Of a DNA stretch of 64,000 nucleotides, positions 1 to 10,594 are shown piece by piece (the stretch's first letter is position 1; each line of letters starts with the position of its first letter). A program made the position numbers and the translations under genes. The DNA comes from Linanthus parryae (lineage: Eukaryota; Streptophyta; Magnoliopsida; Ericales; Polemoniaceae), in assembly GCA_023055425.1 (NCBI GenBank), contig JALGPY010000001.1:113007057-113071056 (forward strand), given 5' to 3'. Below the pieces are notes generated by a model. That model searched no databases. It worked only from the letters and a program-made list of their open reading frames with translations, and was not told where the DNA came from.

Positions 1-447
1 GGTTAACGTCCTATATATAACGGAGAATGTGACCGTTGCAGTGTGGTTAATGCGCCCATCAATGGCGGCTTAATTATCTTAACCACAACCGCACATTCGT
101 CCGCGTATATAGGGACCGTTACAGCACGTTATGCGCGAATACCGGAACCGTTATGGGGTTGACCAGGTTTGACCGGATCGACCGGGTTTATGGAGCTCGT
201 TCCATAAATCTCTCAAAAGCAGTTACTAAAGGTCGCGCGCGGGCTTGGCTCGCACGCGACAGGACTTACTCTAGCCTCCAAACCACTAAGTCCCTACAAG
301 TCCCGTGCAGTGGTATGCGAGGGCTCTGTCTCGCAGCCCCCACATGGATCAGCGCGGCTGGTGATCCAGTGTGTGTGGAGCACAATATGGTGTGCTGGAT
401 GGTTGCCACGTGGCCAAGATCTGTCAGCTCAGAAAGCACTATCTACA
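1..447 (-). mobile_element. Tat-type gypsy LTR, minus strand, cut by window edge
   Basis: The stretch is the reverse complement of the LTRs at 9929-10554 and 24211-24836. The LTR start (TGTAGATAGTGC on the minus strand) is at 447 and the LTR runs leftward out of the window. Because copia pol sequence begins at 448, this is either a solo LTR or the 5' LTR of a minus-strand element lying to the left. About 180 bp of the LTR should lie outside. The candidate 5-bp TSD on the right is ATGGC (448-452); its partner is off the window. Confidence 0.9.
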
Positions 448-3139
448 ATGGCTACAAGGTTCGGATATCACATGGTCTGTCAGAGTTGCCTCAGCCGAGA
501 TAACGAAAGCTAATCTAACAAAGCTGTGGCATATGAGGCTCGATCATATGAGTGAACGTGGAATGCAGGAACTTCACAAGAAGGGGTATCTCACTGGACA
601 TGGGCCCAAGAACCTAGGGTTTTGTGAGCACTGCGTGTATGGGAAGCTACAGCATAGCAAATTCCCTAAAGTAGCTCGTAGAATGAAAAGTACTCTTGAT
701 TACATCCATTCGGATTGCCGGGATCCATCTGGATTCGAGGCGATTGGCGGGTACATGTCTTTTCTGTGCATCATAGACGACTACTCAAGGATGACAAGGA
801 TATTTGTGATGAAACACAAGAATGAAGCATTTGCAAGATTCAAGGAGTGGAAGGTCCTAGTAGAGAATCAGGTGGGAAATAAGGTGAAGAGACTGCGCAC
901 GGACAACGACTTAAGGTTTTGTTCATCAGAGTTTGATGGATTCCGCAAAGATCATGGTATTTCTAGCCATCACACCGTTTGGCACACACGACAGCATAAT
1001 GGTGTAGTCAGGAATGAAGCAGACACTTTTGGCGAAAGCAAGGTGTATGCTTTTGAATGCAGGTCTTTCTAGAGGTTTATGGGGAGAGGCAGTTTCCATG
1101 GAATTCTATCTCATAAATTGGAGCCCAGACACAGGTATAGGATGCAAGATTCATGTGGAAGTCTAGTCCGGTAGAGCGGTGAATTACTCGAATTTGAGTG
1201 TCTTTGGTTGTGTTGCCTATTATCACGTTGATGATGGCAAAGTATAACCAAGAGCTAAGAAGGGAGTATTAATGGGTTTCGGAATAGGTGTGCAGGGATA
1301 CAAGATGTGGGCAGACAACAAGATTATACTTAGCAGAAGATGAGAGTCATGTAGAGGTAGAGCTTGGAGATGCAGAGAAGAAGGTGGAGGGAGAGTCGCA
1401 TCCCATTGATCCTAAGATTGCTTTAATCTCTACACCGTCGTCGGAAGTCGAAGAGGAAGAGGCAGAAGAGCCTGATAGTGAGGATGCGTCTATACCCGAG
1501 GAACCAGTTCATCAAAGTATTACTGAAGGAAGACTACGGAGAGTCATAAAGCCTCCGACGAGATACAGGGATGATGGTATGGTGAGTTATGCATTACAGG
1601 TAGCGGAAGAGGTAGAGGATGAGCCATCCTCCTACAAGGCCGCTAATCTAGTTCTGAGTCAGCACAATGGATTGCAGCCATGGGAGAGGAGACGGAGTCT
1701 CTTATCAGGAACTCGACTTAGGAGCTTGTTAAATTGTCTACGGGAAGGAATATAGTCAGTTGCAAGTGGGTTTTCGGAAGAAATGAAGGAATTGCATCTG
1801 GAGAGAGCGTCAAGTATAAGGCAAGTCTATTTGCAAGAGGGTTTTTTTTATTAAGAAAGAGAGAGTTGACTAAAACGAGATCTTCTCACCGGTGGTAAGA
1901 CATACTTCTATCCAGGTGCAACTATCTTTAGTGGCACACCAATACTTAGAGCTTGAGAAATTGGATGTCAAGCCAACTTTTCCACATTAAGAGTTCGAAG
2001 AGGAGATATACATGAGCCAACTGTAAGGGTTCCAAGTTCTTGGAAGAGGGAACCAGGTGTGCAAGCTGAAGATATATCTCTATGGACTTAATTAGTCACA
2101 AGGAAATGGTACAGAAGGTTTCACTGCTTCATGTTGAAGATTGGTTACCACAGGGGGCGAGTATGATTGCTGTGTGTATCACAAGGAGTTGCATAGTGGA
2201 TCACGTATTTACCTAGTTCTATATGTGGATGATATTTTGATTGCAAATCAGAATATCAAGGACATTATTGAACTGAATAGGTCCCTTAGCGCGGAATTCG
2301 AGATGAAGGATCTGGGAGCTGCACGGAAGATATTGGGAGTCGAGATCTATAGAGACAGGAAGAAGAAAAAGCTTTTCTTGTCCCAACAGGGATACATCAA
2401 GAAGATCTTGAGAAGATTTAGGATGTTATTAGCTAAACTTATAGATAATCCTATGGCAAATAACAACAAGCTAGGAATGTACACCGTTCAGAATGAGGAG
2501 GAGAAGGAGTTCATGTCCAAGGTTCCATAAGCTAGCGCAGTTGGAAGCCTCATGTATGCCATGGCCTATACTAGACTAGACATACCATTCAATGTTAGTG
2601 TGGTTAGTCGTTTTATGGCTCAACTAAGGAAGGACCATTGGCAGGCGCTGAAGCGCATATTCAGGTACATTAAGGGTAAGTCAGACATTAGCTTATGTTA
2701 TGGGGCTAATGAAGACATCTTGGTACCTAGTTTCTCGGATTCGGACTATGCAGGGAATGTTAATAATAGCAGATCAACAACGAGCTATGTATTTTCTCTA
2801 GGAGAATCTATTGTAAGTTGGAAGAAGATGCTACATTCGACGGTGACATTGTCCACCACATAGGCGGAGTATATGGCTCTAGCAGAAGCAGCAAAGGAGG
2901 AAATATGGCTAAATATAATGGTCAATGATCTAGGCCTACATCGAGATCACGCGATAGTCTATTATGATAGCTGGAGTGCAATTTTCTTGGCGAAGGACCA
3001 AGTTCATCATGAAAGGACCAGGCATACCGACGTCAGGTATCACTTTCTAAGAAACGAGAGTAGGATCAAAGTGAAAAAGGTGGGGACAAATGACAAACCC
3101 GCGGAGGAGACATCGGCGAGTGAAACCTTAAAACAGTGA
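448..3139 (+). pseudogene. Ty1/copia pol remnant (GAG-pre-integrase, integrase, RT, RNase H)
   Basis: This is a decayed Ty1/copia polyprotein with domains in the order expected for copia (integrase before RT). From 520 there is a GAG-pre-integrase motif (LWHMRLDHMSERG) with a C-x2-C pair, then an integrase core to about 1075 with two recognisable Asp blocks (IHSD, RTDND). The region of the third catalytic residue is garbled. A linker reads at 1288-1755 (RRVIKPPTRYRDD). RT has lost its front part between 1756 and 2140 but keeps YVDD at 2222-2233. RNase H reads at 2552-3139, with a stop at 2861-2863 inside the conserved AEY block. There are several frameshifts and stops, so no product is expected. 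The 5' end was removed by the gypsy LTR insertion at 447. Confidence 0.92.
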
Positions 3140-3282
3140 GACCTTAAGGGCATGTCAGACCCGGCGAGGTCCAGTGAGTCTCAGTGACGGGAGACATCGG
3201 GAGGGAAGAAGACAAGATTTCTTTGCAAGGAGGAGGAAGCATCGTTGCAGACGAAAGACTTCAAGTCAAGGTGGAGATTTTT

Positions 3283-3746
3283 TGGGAAGTGCCTCGAAGT
3301 AGAAGATACCCAAAGGAGCGCAAAGAAGTTAAGATTCCCATGATCTCCGTACGAAGACTGAAGAGTTAGGAAAGTCAGAATTTCTTCCCTGAATAGGCCT
3401 CAGTCTCAAAGTAGGAAGGTCTTTGTACGAAGAGAAGAGTCTTCGCAGGAAAGGTCTTCATACGAAGATAATCTGGGAGGCAGCAAACAAGGGCTGGGTT
3501 GTTTCCTAATTGTATCGGGGCGGTTTTGGGGTCTATAAAAGGATCATTTTGGGTCCTATGAACGTATGCAAGCATTGTGAATCGTTCCTATTCAGTGAAT
3601 AAAGGTCGTTCTTCCCCGTGGACGTAGTGAGCTCGATTTGGGCTAGCGAACTACGTTAAAGCTTGTGTTTTGCATCTTTCGTTATCGTTCGTGAGGTGAG
3701 TGATCGAGTGAATTGCCATAAAAATTTCTTTTTAACGAACTTAACA
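3283..3746 (+). mobile_element. Ty1/copia 3' LTR
   Basis: Downstream of the copia RNase H, a purine run (GTGGAGAT, 3271-3278) acts as candidate polypurine tract, followed by a TG...CA bounded block of about 464 bp. It holds a TATAAA box at 3534-3539 and an AATAAA signal at 3598-3603, the layout of an LTR promoter and polyadenylation site. The 5' LTR is not in the window, so the exact ends are inferred from TG/CA and the purine tract only. The 3140-3282 interval is copia 3' untranslated sequence. Confidence 0.7.
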
Positions 3747-3862
3747 ATGGTTTTTGGAATAAACTAACAGCAGTTCATACTTCATACACCTAACCTTCCA
3801 TTATACAAACTAGCCGTACTCCTGCACATATTGAAACTAGTCATTATATTCTCTTAGTATTA

Positions 3863-3974
3863 TGTTAAGATTAGTTAGTGGAGTGTATTATGTGTAAATA
3901 CACCATGGTATGCCTAATCATATGAATGAAATCGAGATTGAAATTTTCCTCCATTGATTTCTTACTACTCCACA
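3863..3974 (+). mobile_element. Second copia element, 5' LTR remnant
   Basis: A block starting TGTTAAGATTAG and ending ACTCCACA is followed directly by TGGTATCAGATC at 3975, which matches the initiator-Met tRNA primer-binding site used by most plant copia elements except for the base after TGGTATCAGA. The true left edge of the LTR is uncertain. 3747-3862 shows nothing recognisable. Confidence 0.55.
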
Positions 3975-3986
3975 TGGTATCAGATC
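3975..3986 (+). other. tRNA-iMet primer-binding site (copia)
   Basis: TGGTATCAGATC lies immediately after the putative LTR end. It is the start point of minus-strand DNA synthesis in copia elements. Confidence 0.6.
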
Positions 3987-4304
3987 TTGCAAATGACTAA
4001 TCGCCAGAATCGATCCATCTCTGCGCCTCCAATACAGTAGTATTCTCATCTATCTACGGTCATCGTCTCCAATGAACTGGCACTGTTCAGCCTTCATCTT
4101 CCTCTCACCTCCTCATCTTCTCTACAATTACTTTTGACTCTTCAATTAAGGCAGCAATTACTTTTGATTCTACAATTAAGGCAGATTCTAGCACCATCTA
4201 CTGAGTCGCATATCGATTTGACAAACTGAGTTTTGCCTATTTCAAATTCCTATGAGTTTAATCGAGTTTTAGTCCGATTTTTGTCGATTTATCTCTTCTC
4301 CGTC

Positions 4305-4427
4305 ATGACTTCGGCGATTTCGTCTGACTTGACCTTCTTGATTGCAAATCTCAAGTCTCTAGTTCGGCTGAAGCTGGATAAAAACAATTTTATGATATGG
4401 AAAGCACAACTCGAAGCTGTGTTCTAG
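4305..4427 (+). pseudogene. Copia gag N-terminal fragment
   Basis: A 40-residue reading frame contains LKLDKNNFMIWKAQ, typical of the N-terminus of copia Gag (UBN2-type domain, 'KLD..NF..W...'). A stop at 4425-4427 ends it and the rest of the element is missing. It sits about 320 bp after the primer-binding site, the expected place. Confidence 0.65.
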
Positions 4428-4576
4428 GAAAATGATCTTTTAGTTCCGCCACTGCCGACGACCTGAATCGCCACTTCAATGACCATTGTACCCATAATCA
4501 AGAAAAACTGGAAAAATTTCCTATCCTCATCTGTATCTCTATATTCATCTCTCTATCTCTTCTCCCATACACCTTT

Positions 4577-4648
4577 TGAACCACCACTACCACCACAACC
4601 ACCACACCACCTTATGTTGGTGGTTGTGGTTGTAGTGGTGGTAGTCGC
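4577..4648. repeat. (CCA)n / (TGG)n imperfect hairpin
   Basis: A run of ACC/CCA triplets is followed within about 10 bases by a run of TGG/GTT triplets complementary to it, so the strand can fold on itself. The ORFs over it on both strands are low complexity and not supported as genes. Confidence 0.6.
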
Positions 4649-5817
4649 GGTAAGTAGATGGCGGATTATATTCAATTTCATCGATTGTGGTTGATTTGGG
4701 AAGAAAACGAGGTGAATTTGGTTGTTGATGGGTTTGATTTGTAAGTGTGATGGTTGTCTCGAAGATTCTTTGTGGTAATTGTTGGTTGGAATGACATGAC
4801 TTAAGAATATATATGTATAATAGCAGAACGAACGTTTGCAAAAAAATTCATATTTCACACCCTTATCATTTTCTCACTTTCCAAGAATGATTCCATCAAT
4901 TCAAAAAATGACGGATGAGTTTTAAATTAAAAAAATAACGTCTCATTATTTTTTTAAAAAAGATTGTTATGAAAATTGTTACGATTTGGTTTAACTAAAT
5001 GATAAGATTAAGATGTTTTTAAAATAATGACTTATCCACTACCCAATCATCTAATGTCCCTCACTCTTTATGCCTTTATAAACTCCTCCATCCATGTGGT
5101 ATTCTTTCACAAATTCCTTTTGACATTGGTCTCTTAAAACTCATAGGTAACTTTTCATCTTTTTTCTTAACTCTGCTCCTCTTCGTTCTATTTACTTCAT
5201 GATTTTTTATTTATTTTTTGCTCAATTCTGCTCCTCTTCGTTCTACTTTATTATTTTTTTATTTAATATTACTCACAGATTTGCAATGACCATCTTATCA
5301 GATTTCTTGCACAGGTAGTAGAAAATCATATACCGAGAGCAAATAATAACATAAAGAAAAGATATGAGAGATCACTAATAAACGAATTTGTAGAAGAGAG
5401 GAATAGAAGGGATTTAGGAGTTTTGTTGGTGGCAGTGAGTCTTCTGTGTTTTCAAGCTTCGATTCGAAACGTGGGTATCCTCTGCCAATGGTAAAGCAGG
5501 TCCTCCAAGGAATTAAAACTCATTCTTAATCAATATCAAAGTAGTAATTTTATTTTTTAAGTTCAAATACCATATTTGAATCTCGATGATTATCTTCAAG
5601 ATTAATTTTGTCGGAACTCCAAATCCTCCTTATCAATTACTTTTGCAATCTCTCGGATAAAGATTAGTAACTAACATAGCTACAATTTCAATTCTATCTT
5701 CATTTCGCTATATAAATAGATTGAACAATGCTTAACTATTCTACCCGCGCGTCCAAGATGCTTTACTATGTCTCTCTATTATTCCCTTTTGAAGCTCATG
5801 CCCTCGATTATCAAGGT
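4649..5817. other. AT-rich noncoding interval
   Basis: No coding frame, terminal repeat or RNA gene was recognised. T-rich and A-rich runs are common. A phrase around CTCTGCTCCTCTTCGTTCTA at 5172-5191 recurs slightly altered at 5226-5245. Confidence 0.5.
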
Positions 5818-5818
5818 A

Positions 5819-5845
5819 CTAGCAAATGACCTGTGCCCGCAGGGC
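5819..5845 (-). mobile_element. Helitron 3' terminus (minus strand)
   Basis: Read on the minus strand, GCCCTGCGGGC (5845-5835) forms a short GC hairpin, followed 12 nt later by CTAG and then T. Hairpin plus CTAG next to a T target is the classic plant Helitron 3' end. The 5' end of this copy was not found; the element would extend rightward and may be interrupted by the L1 insertion at 5981. Confidence 0.55.
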
Positions 5846-5967
5846 AGTTATAAAATAAAATTTTACTTATATTTTTATCTTGAAAAAAAATTTAGATAAT
5901 AAATTAATAGAAATTTAATTTTTTGGATGAGCAAATAATTAATGAAGATCACATTTAATGAGATAGG

Positions 5968-5980
5968 ACAGGGTTTTTGA
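5968..5980. repeat. L1 target-site duplication, left copy
   Basis: ACAGGGTTTTTGA here is repeated exactly at 25779-25791. It borders the A-tail side of the minus-strand L1. Confidence 0.85.
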
Positions 5981-8900
5981 TTCTTTTTTAGGAAGACAAT
6001 TTCATTAGACGCCAAAAGACTCTAAATCAGAACGAATTACATCGATTGCCCAGTTGGGCGTTTGAGTATAAAGGCTATAAAGAGGAGTGGAGATCGACTT
6101 CTTTGCAAACAGATGGGCAGCTTTATTTCCTTCTCGTCCAACTTGGATGAAAGCTAACTCTTCAAAGCATGGGAAAGAATTGACAATTTCTTCCACCACT
6201 TGATATACTTCCCCCCTGATCTCTTCAGTAGCTCCACCTTTGATTTTCTGGTCAAGCAACTTGACAGCCGCTTCACAGTCTGATTTCATCACCACTCTTG
6301 AGCACCACCTCGATCTTGCCATTTGAATCCCTCTAGCTAGAGCTCTTAGTTCCACTAGCAAAACCGAGCTTGAGGTTGTCGATCTTTCAAGTCTCCCTGC
6401 TAAAAAGTTTCCCTTCGAGTCGCGGAGGACGCAGCCCGTACCAGCATTTGATTTATCTTCATTAGTAGCAGCATCACAGTTTATCTTCACCCAGTTCTCC
6501 GGCGGCTTCTCCCATCTACGCCGAACTGGAGAAGTTGTCAGGTTATCCACCTTGTGACACATAGGTACCTCTTGTCTGAACCACGCTAATAGTTCTTTAA
6601 CTCTATCAATTGCCTCATCCGTCTTGAAAGCCTATAACCTTAACTTGAGAGAGTTCCGGCGGTACTACAGGTGCCATAGACCCGTGATGAACAGTTCCTT
6701 CTTTGCGACTGTTTCCTTCAGGAGCACCACCTCGGTCCACCCTGCTATGTGTTGACACCTCGTTTCAATAAATTCAGGTCCCACAATTCTTGTCCAAAAC
6801 TCAACAATGGCTGGGCACTCGCAAAACAAATGGTCTTCCGTCTCGCTAGCTTCCCCGCAAAAGCCACAATCAACTGGGACCTTCACCCCTCTGTTCCGGA
6901 GCCGGGTAGCTAATGAGAGTGATCTGTTAAGGATTCTCCAAGCAGTGGACATGACCTTCCTTGGGCGTTTCATCTTCCACAAAATGGGCAGCCAGGCCTT
7001 GTTCAATCCCAATGAAGGTTCGGCTTGATTGCTGTTGTCTTCAAACTGAAGCTTATAGCCCGACGATATCGTATAAACGCCTGTACTTGAGAGAGCCCAA
7101 TAGAGTTGATCAGCAATAGGATTAGCTGGGACTTCCACCTGTTTGACTGCTTCCCAGTCCACTTCCCACAAGTATGTTGTGATTTTGTTCAAATCCCACC
7201 TCCCATTAATAATCAAAGAGGACACTGTTCGAGTGGCAAAATCCGAAGCCGGCGTGATTACTTTGAAGCTGCCTCATCTTGGGATCCATCTATCATTATA
7301 CAAATTAATATTACTTCCATCTCCAAATTTCCAAACTAAACCTCGCCTTAGAAGATTCCTACCTACCAAAATACTTCTGAAAGCAAAAGAGATATTTGTT
7401 TTTTCTTCACAGTCCAAAAGAGAGGAATTTTTGAAGTATCTATGTTTGAGAATTCTTCCCAGCAAGTTGTTAGGAGCAGTAATGAGTCGCCAAGCTTGTT
7501 TAGCGAGCATCGCAATATTAAAACCGTGAAAATCTTTGAAACTTAGACCACCCTTTTCTTTATCCATCTTCAGTCGATCCCAACTAATCATGTGCATATA
7601 TTTCATCTCCTCCGAATCTCCCCACCAGAAGTTCTGAATCAGCTTATCAATGTCATCACATATACCTTTTGGCTGGAGAAAACAGCTCATCGCGTAATTG
7701 GGGATAGCTTGCGCGACAGCTTTTATGAGGATCTCTTTACCCGCGACTGAGAGAGATTTCTCCCTCCATCCCTTCATCAGAGTGCAAATTCTCTCTATAA
7801 TCTTATGAAAAGTAAGTTTTTTATGTCTCCCAATAGTCGTAGGAAGACCCAGATAGCAATCATGATTTTCAACCTGATCCACCCCACAAAGATTGATCAG
7901 AGCATCATAATCTTCCGCTTTGACAATAGGCGAGAAAACAATCGCAGATTTCTAAAAATTCAATAACCGACCCGATGCTTTTTCATAAGACTGAAGAATA
8001 TTTAATAAATAATTGACCTCGTGGCTCGTAGCTTTTGCAAAGATCAGACTATCGTCTGCAAAAAATAAGTGTGACACCTTTGGCCCACCTCGGGATGTCG
8101 TGACACCCGAAATATTTCTCTCGCGAATAGATTTTGTCAGTCTTCTTAATAAGGTCTCGCTGACCAACAAGAACAAGTATGGAGAAAGCGGGCATCCCTG
8201 TCTAAAACCTCTCTCCAGAACTATGAGACCCTACACTTTTCCGTTGATCAACGGACTATAAGTAGAAGTTTTGACGCAGTTCATCACCACATTAATCCAG
8301 CTAGGGCCAAAACCCATTCTCTCCATAACTTCTTGGAGGAAATCCCACACTACACGATCGTAGGCCTTGCTCATATCGACCTTCAGAGCCATGTATCCTT
8401 CTTTGCCTGCTTTCGTCTTCATCGCATGGATAAGCTCATGAGCAGATAAAATGTTATCACTAATCAACCGCCCCGGGACGAAAGCACTCTGAAACTCAGA
8501 AATCAACTCAGGGAGAGCTAATTTAAGACGGTTAGCCAAAGTCTTAGTGATAATTTATAAACAGTCGAGCAAAGCGAGATAGGGCGAAAATCCGAGACTT
8601 TACGAACCTTTTTTATTTTTGGGATAAGACCTATAAGGGTGTGATTAAAGAGACTTACATCACCATCTTCATTAAGCACTTTGAGACAAATATTCGTAAT
8701 TTCTCCACCAATGAGACCCCAAAACTTTTGAAAAAAGATCGGAGGAAAGCCGTCAGGGCCTGGGGCCTTCTGTGGGGCCATAGACCGCAATGCTTCCCAT
8801 ATCTTTGCTGCCACAAACGGCTGATCCAATCTCGCTTTACTTTCAATGCTCAGCATCCCCTCCACGGGACTTAACATCTCCTCCATGTCAGGCCTTGGTG

Positions 8901-9923
8901 GTTTATTTGAGGAGAAAAATATTGTAAAATACTCGGAGATTTCGTGGACTAAAGCCGGATGATCTTCAACCCATGTTCCTTGAGCATTTTCCAACCCTTT
9001 GATGAAGTTTCTTGACCTACGAATACTAGTTTTCCGGTGAGAAAACTTTGTATTTTTGTCTCCATTGCGAAGCCACAACATTCTCGACATCTGTTTCCAC
9101 ATTGTTTCTTCTTTCGCAAGTAGACCCGCCATTTCGTCCCTGCACTCCTTTGAAGCTAACAAAACATTGTTTGTTTGAGGCAAGCTTCCAAGTTCCTGAA
9201 TTTGAGCACGCAGATTTCTAAGTTGTTTTTTGACATTCCCGAAAACTTCTTTATCCCACACCCAAAGGATATCCGCCGCCTTCTTGAGTTTATTTGGCAC
9301 CGACTCACTGGTTTGAACCCAAGAATCGGCCACTACACGTTCACACTGATCGTTGTGAAGCCACATGGCTTCGAAACGAAATCTTCTACGAGTTTTTGCA
9401 ACTTCAACTTGTCTAAGATCGAAAATAACTTTGATGGGAGCATGATCCGAGGAATCTACCACCAAATGATTAACCCTAGGCTGCTCAATAGCTTTAATCC
9501 ACCTAGCTGTGGCCAACGCTCGATCCAAGCATTCACGAATAAAATGAACCTCTGATCGGTTATTTACCCAAGTGAATTTGTTGCCCGAGTAACCCAAGTC
9601 ACGCAACTCTAACTGATGTAAAACTCCGCAAAAATTCTCTGTTTGTCTGAAAGTGACTCCTTTACCACCTTCCTTCTCTGACACAGAAGTGATTGCATTA
9701 AAATCTCCGACGACCATCTTGTTACGCGGATTAAGTCTACGAAGAAGTGTCCAGGAGTGTATCCTCTCCTAACGCACTGGATCACCGTAGAAACCCGTAA
9801 GGAACCATGACTTGCCTGAATCAAGGAAAGAAACTGAACCTTGAATGTGAAATTTGGGATAATTTGTAGAGAAAAGTCTACCACGTCGTTCCACATCAAG
9901 CATAAACCCCCGCGACGATCATC
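5981..9923 (-). pseudogene. L1-type LINE ORF2, 3' part (endonuclease end, RT, zf-RVT, RNase H)
   Basis: Read from right to left on the minus strand, the frame continues the endonuclease domain split at 9924 (VVGDFNAI near 9717, SSDHAPI further on). RT follows: APGPDGFPPIFFQKFW near 8760, SAFVPGR near 8480, and the active-site FADDS near 8070. A maturase-like/thumb region lies at 7274-7882. A zf-RVT block with CGFC...C is at 6665-7225, and a plant-type RNase H (VKINCDAATNED..., 6005-6562) ends at DLESFGV. Frameshifts and stops separate the blocks, so it is inactive. The 3' tail is a short A-rich run (T-rich on plus, 5981-5990) next to the TSD. Its 5' part resumes at 24842. Confidence 0.93.
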
Positions 9924-9928
9924 ACAAT
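9924..9928. repeat. Gypsy target-site duplication ACAAT, left copy
   Basis: ACAAT lies just outside the 5' LTR and again just outside the 3' LTR at 24837-24841. Removing the element and one copy restores an uninterrupted L1 endonuclease frame. Confidence 0.93.
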
Positions 9929-10554
9929 TGTAGATAGTGCTTTCTGAGCTGACAAATCTTGGCCACGTGGCAACCATCCAGCACACCATATTGTGCTCCA
10001 CACACACTGGTCACCAGCCGCGCTGATCCATGTGGGGGTTGCGAGACAGGGCCCTCGCATACCACTGCACGGGACTTGTAGGGACTTAGTGGTTTGGAGG
10101 CTAGAGTAAGTCCTGTCCCGTGCGAGCCAAGTCCGCACGCGACCTTTAGTAACTGCTTTTGAGAGATTTATGGCACGAGCTCCATAAACCCGGTCAATCC
10201 GGTCAAACCCGGTCAACCCCATAACGGTTCCGGTATTCACGCATAACGTGCTGTAACGGTCCCTATATACGCGGACGAACGTGCCGTTGTGGTTAAGCTA
10301 ATTAAGCCGCCATTGATGGGCGCATTAACCACACTGCAACGGCCACATTCTCCGTTATATATAGGACGTTAACCTTTCCATACAAAGGAGGACACACTAG
10401 CCATACGCGGAAGCTCTGCCAAACCTCTGTCTCTCTCTCAGAAATTACTACTGCCTTACTCTCTCCTACACACAACCCAACTCTTTCTGTGCCATCTCTG
10501 ATCCTCTACTTACGGTGTACATAGAGTTCTCCCCGCCGGAATCTCTTGTGCACA
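9929..10554 (+). mobile_element. Tat-type gypsy 5' LTR (626 bp)
   Basis: It begins TGTAGATAGTGC and ends TTGTGCACA, same length as the LTR at 24211-24836. By hand count the two differ at about 15 substitutions and 2 single-base indels (roughly 2.4%). Promoter candidates are TATATA at 10264-10269 and the CCGTTATATATAGG stretch near 10351-10364. In the 3' LTR the first of these reads TATATAAG. Confidence 0.95.
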
Positions 10555-10557
10555 TTT

Positions 10558-10576
10558 TGGTGAACCCGACGTGAAC
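10558..10576 (+). other. Gypsy primer-binding site candidate
   Basis: TGGTGAACCCGACGTGAAC begins four bases after the 5' LTR. The TGG start and position fit a primer-binding site. I could not assign the tRNA species from memory with confidence. Confidence 0.6.
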
Positions 10577-10594
10577 TTACCATCAAAAGCAACC

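Noticed and set aside
4553..4858. Minus-strand frame rich in Thr and Gly
   Set aside because: It is a translation of the triplet hairpin, low complexity with no domain.
6807..7529. Plus-strand frames across the L1 body
   Set aside because: They mirror the L1 ORF2 coding strand.
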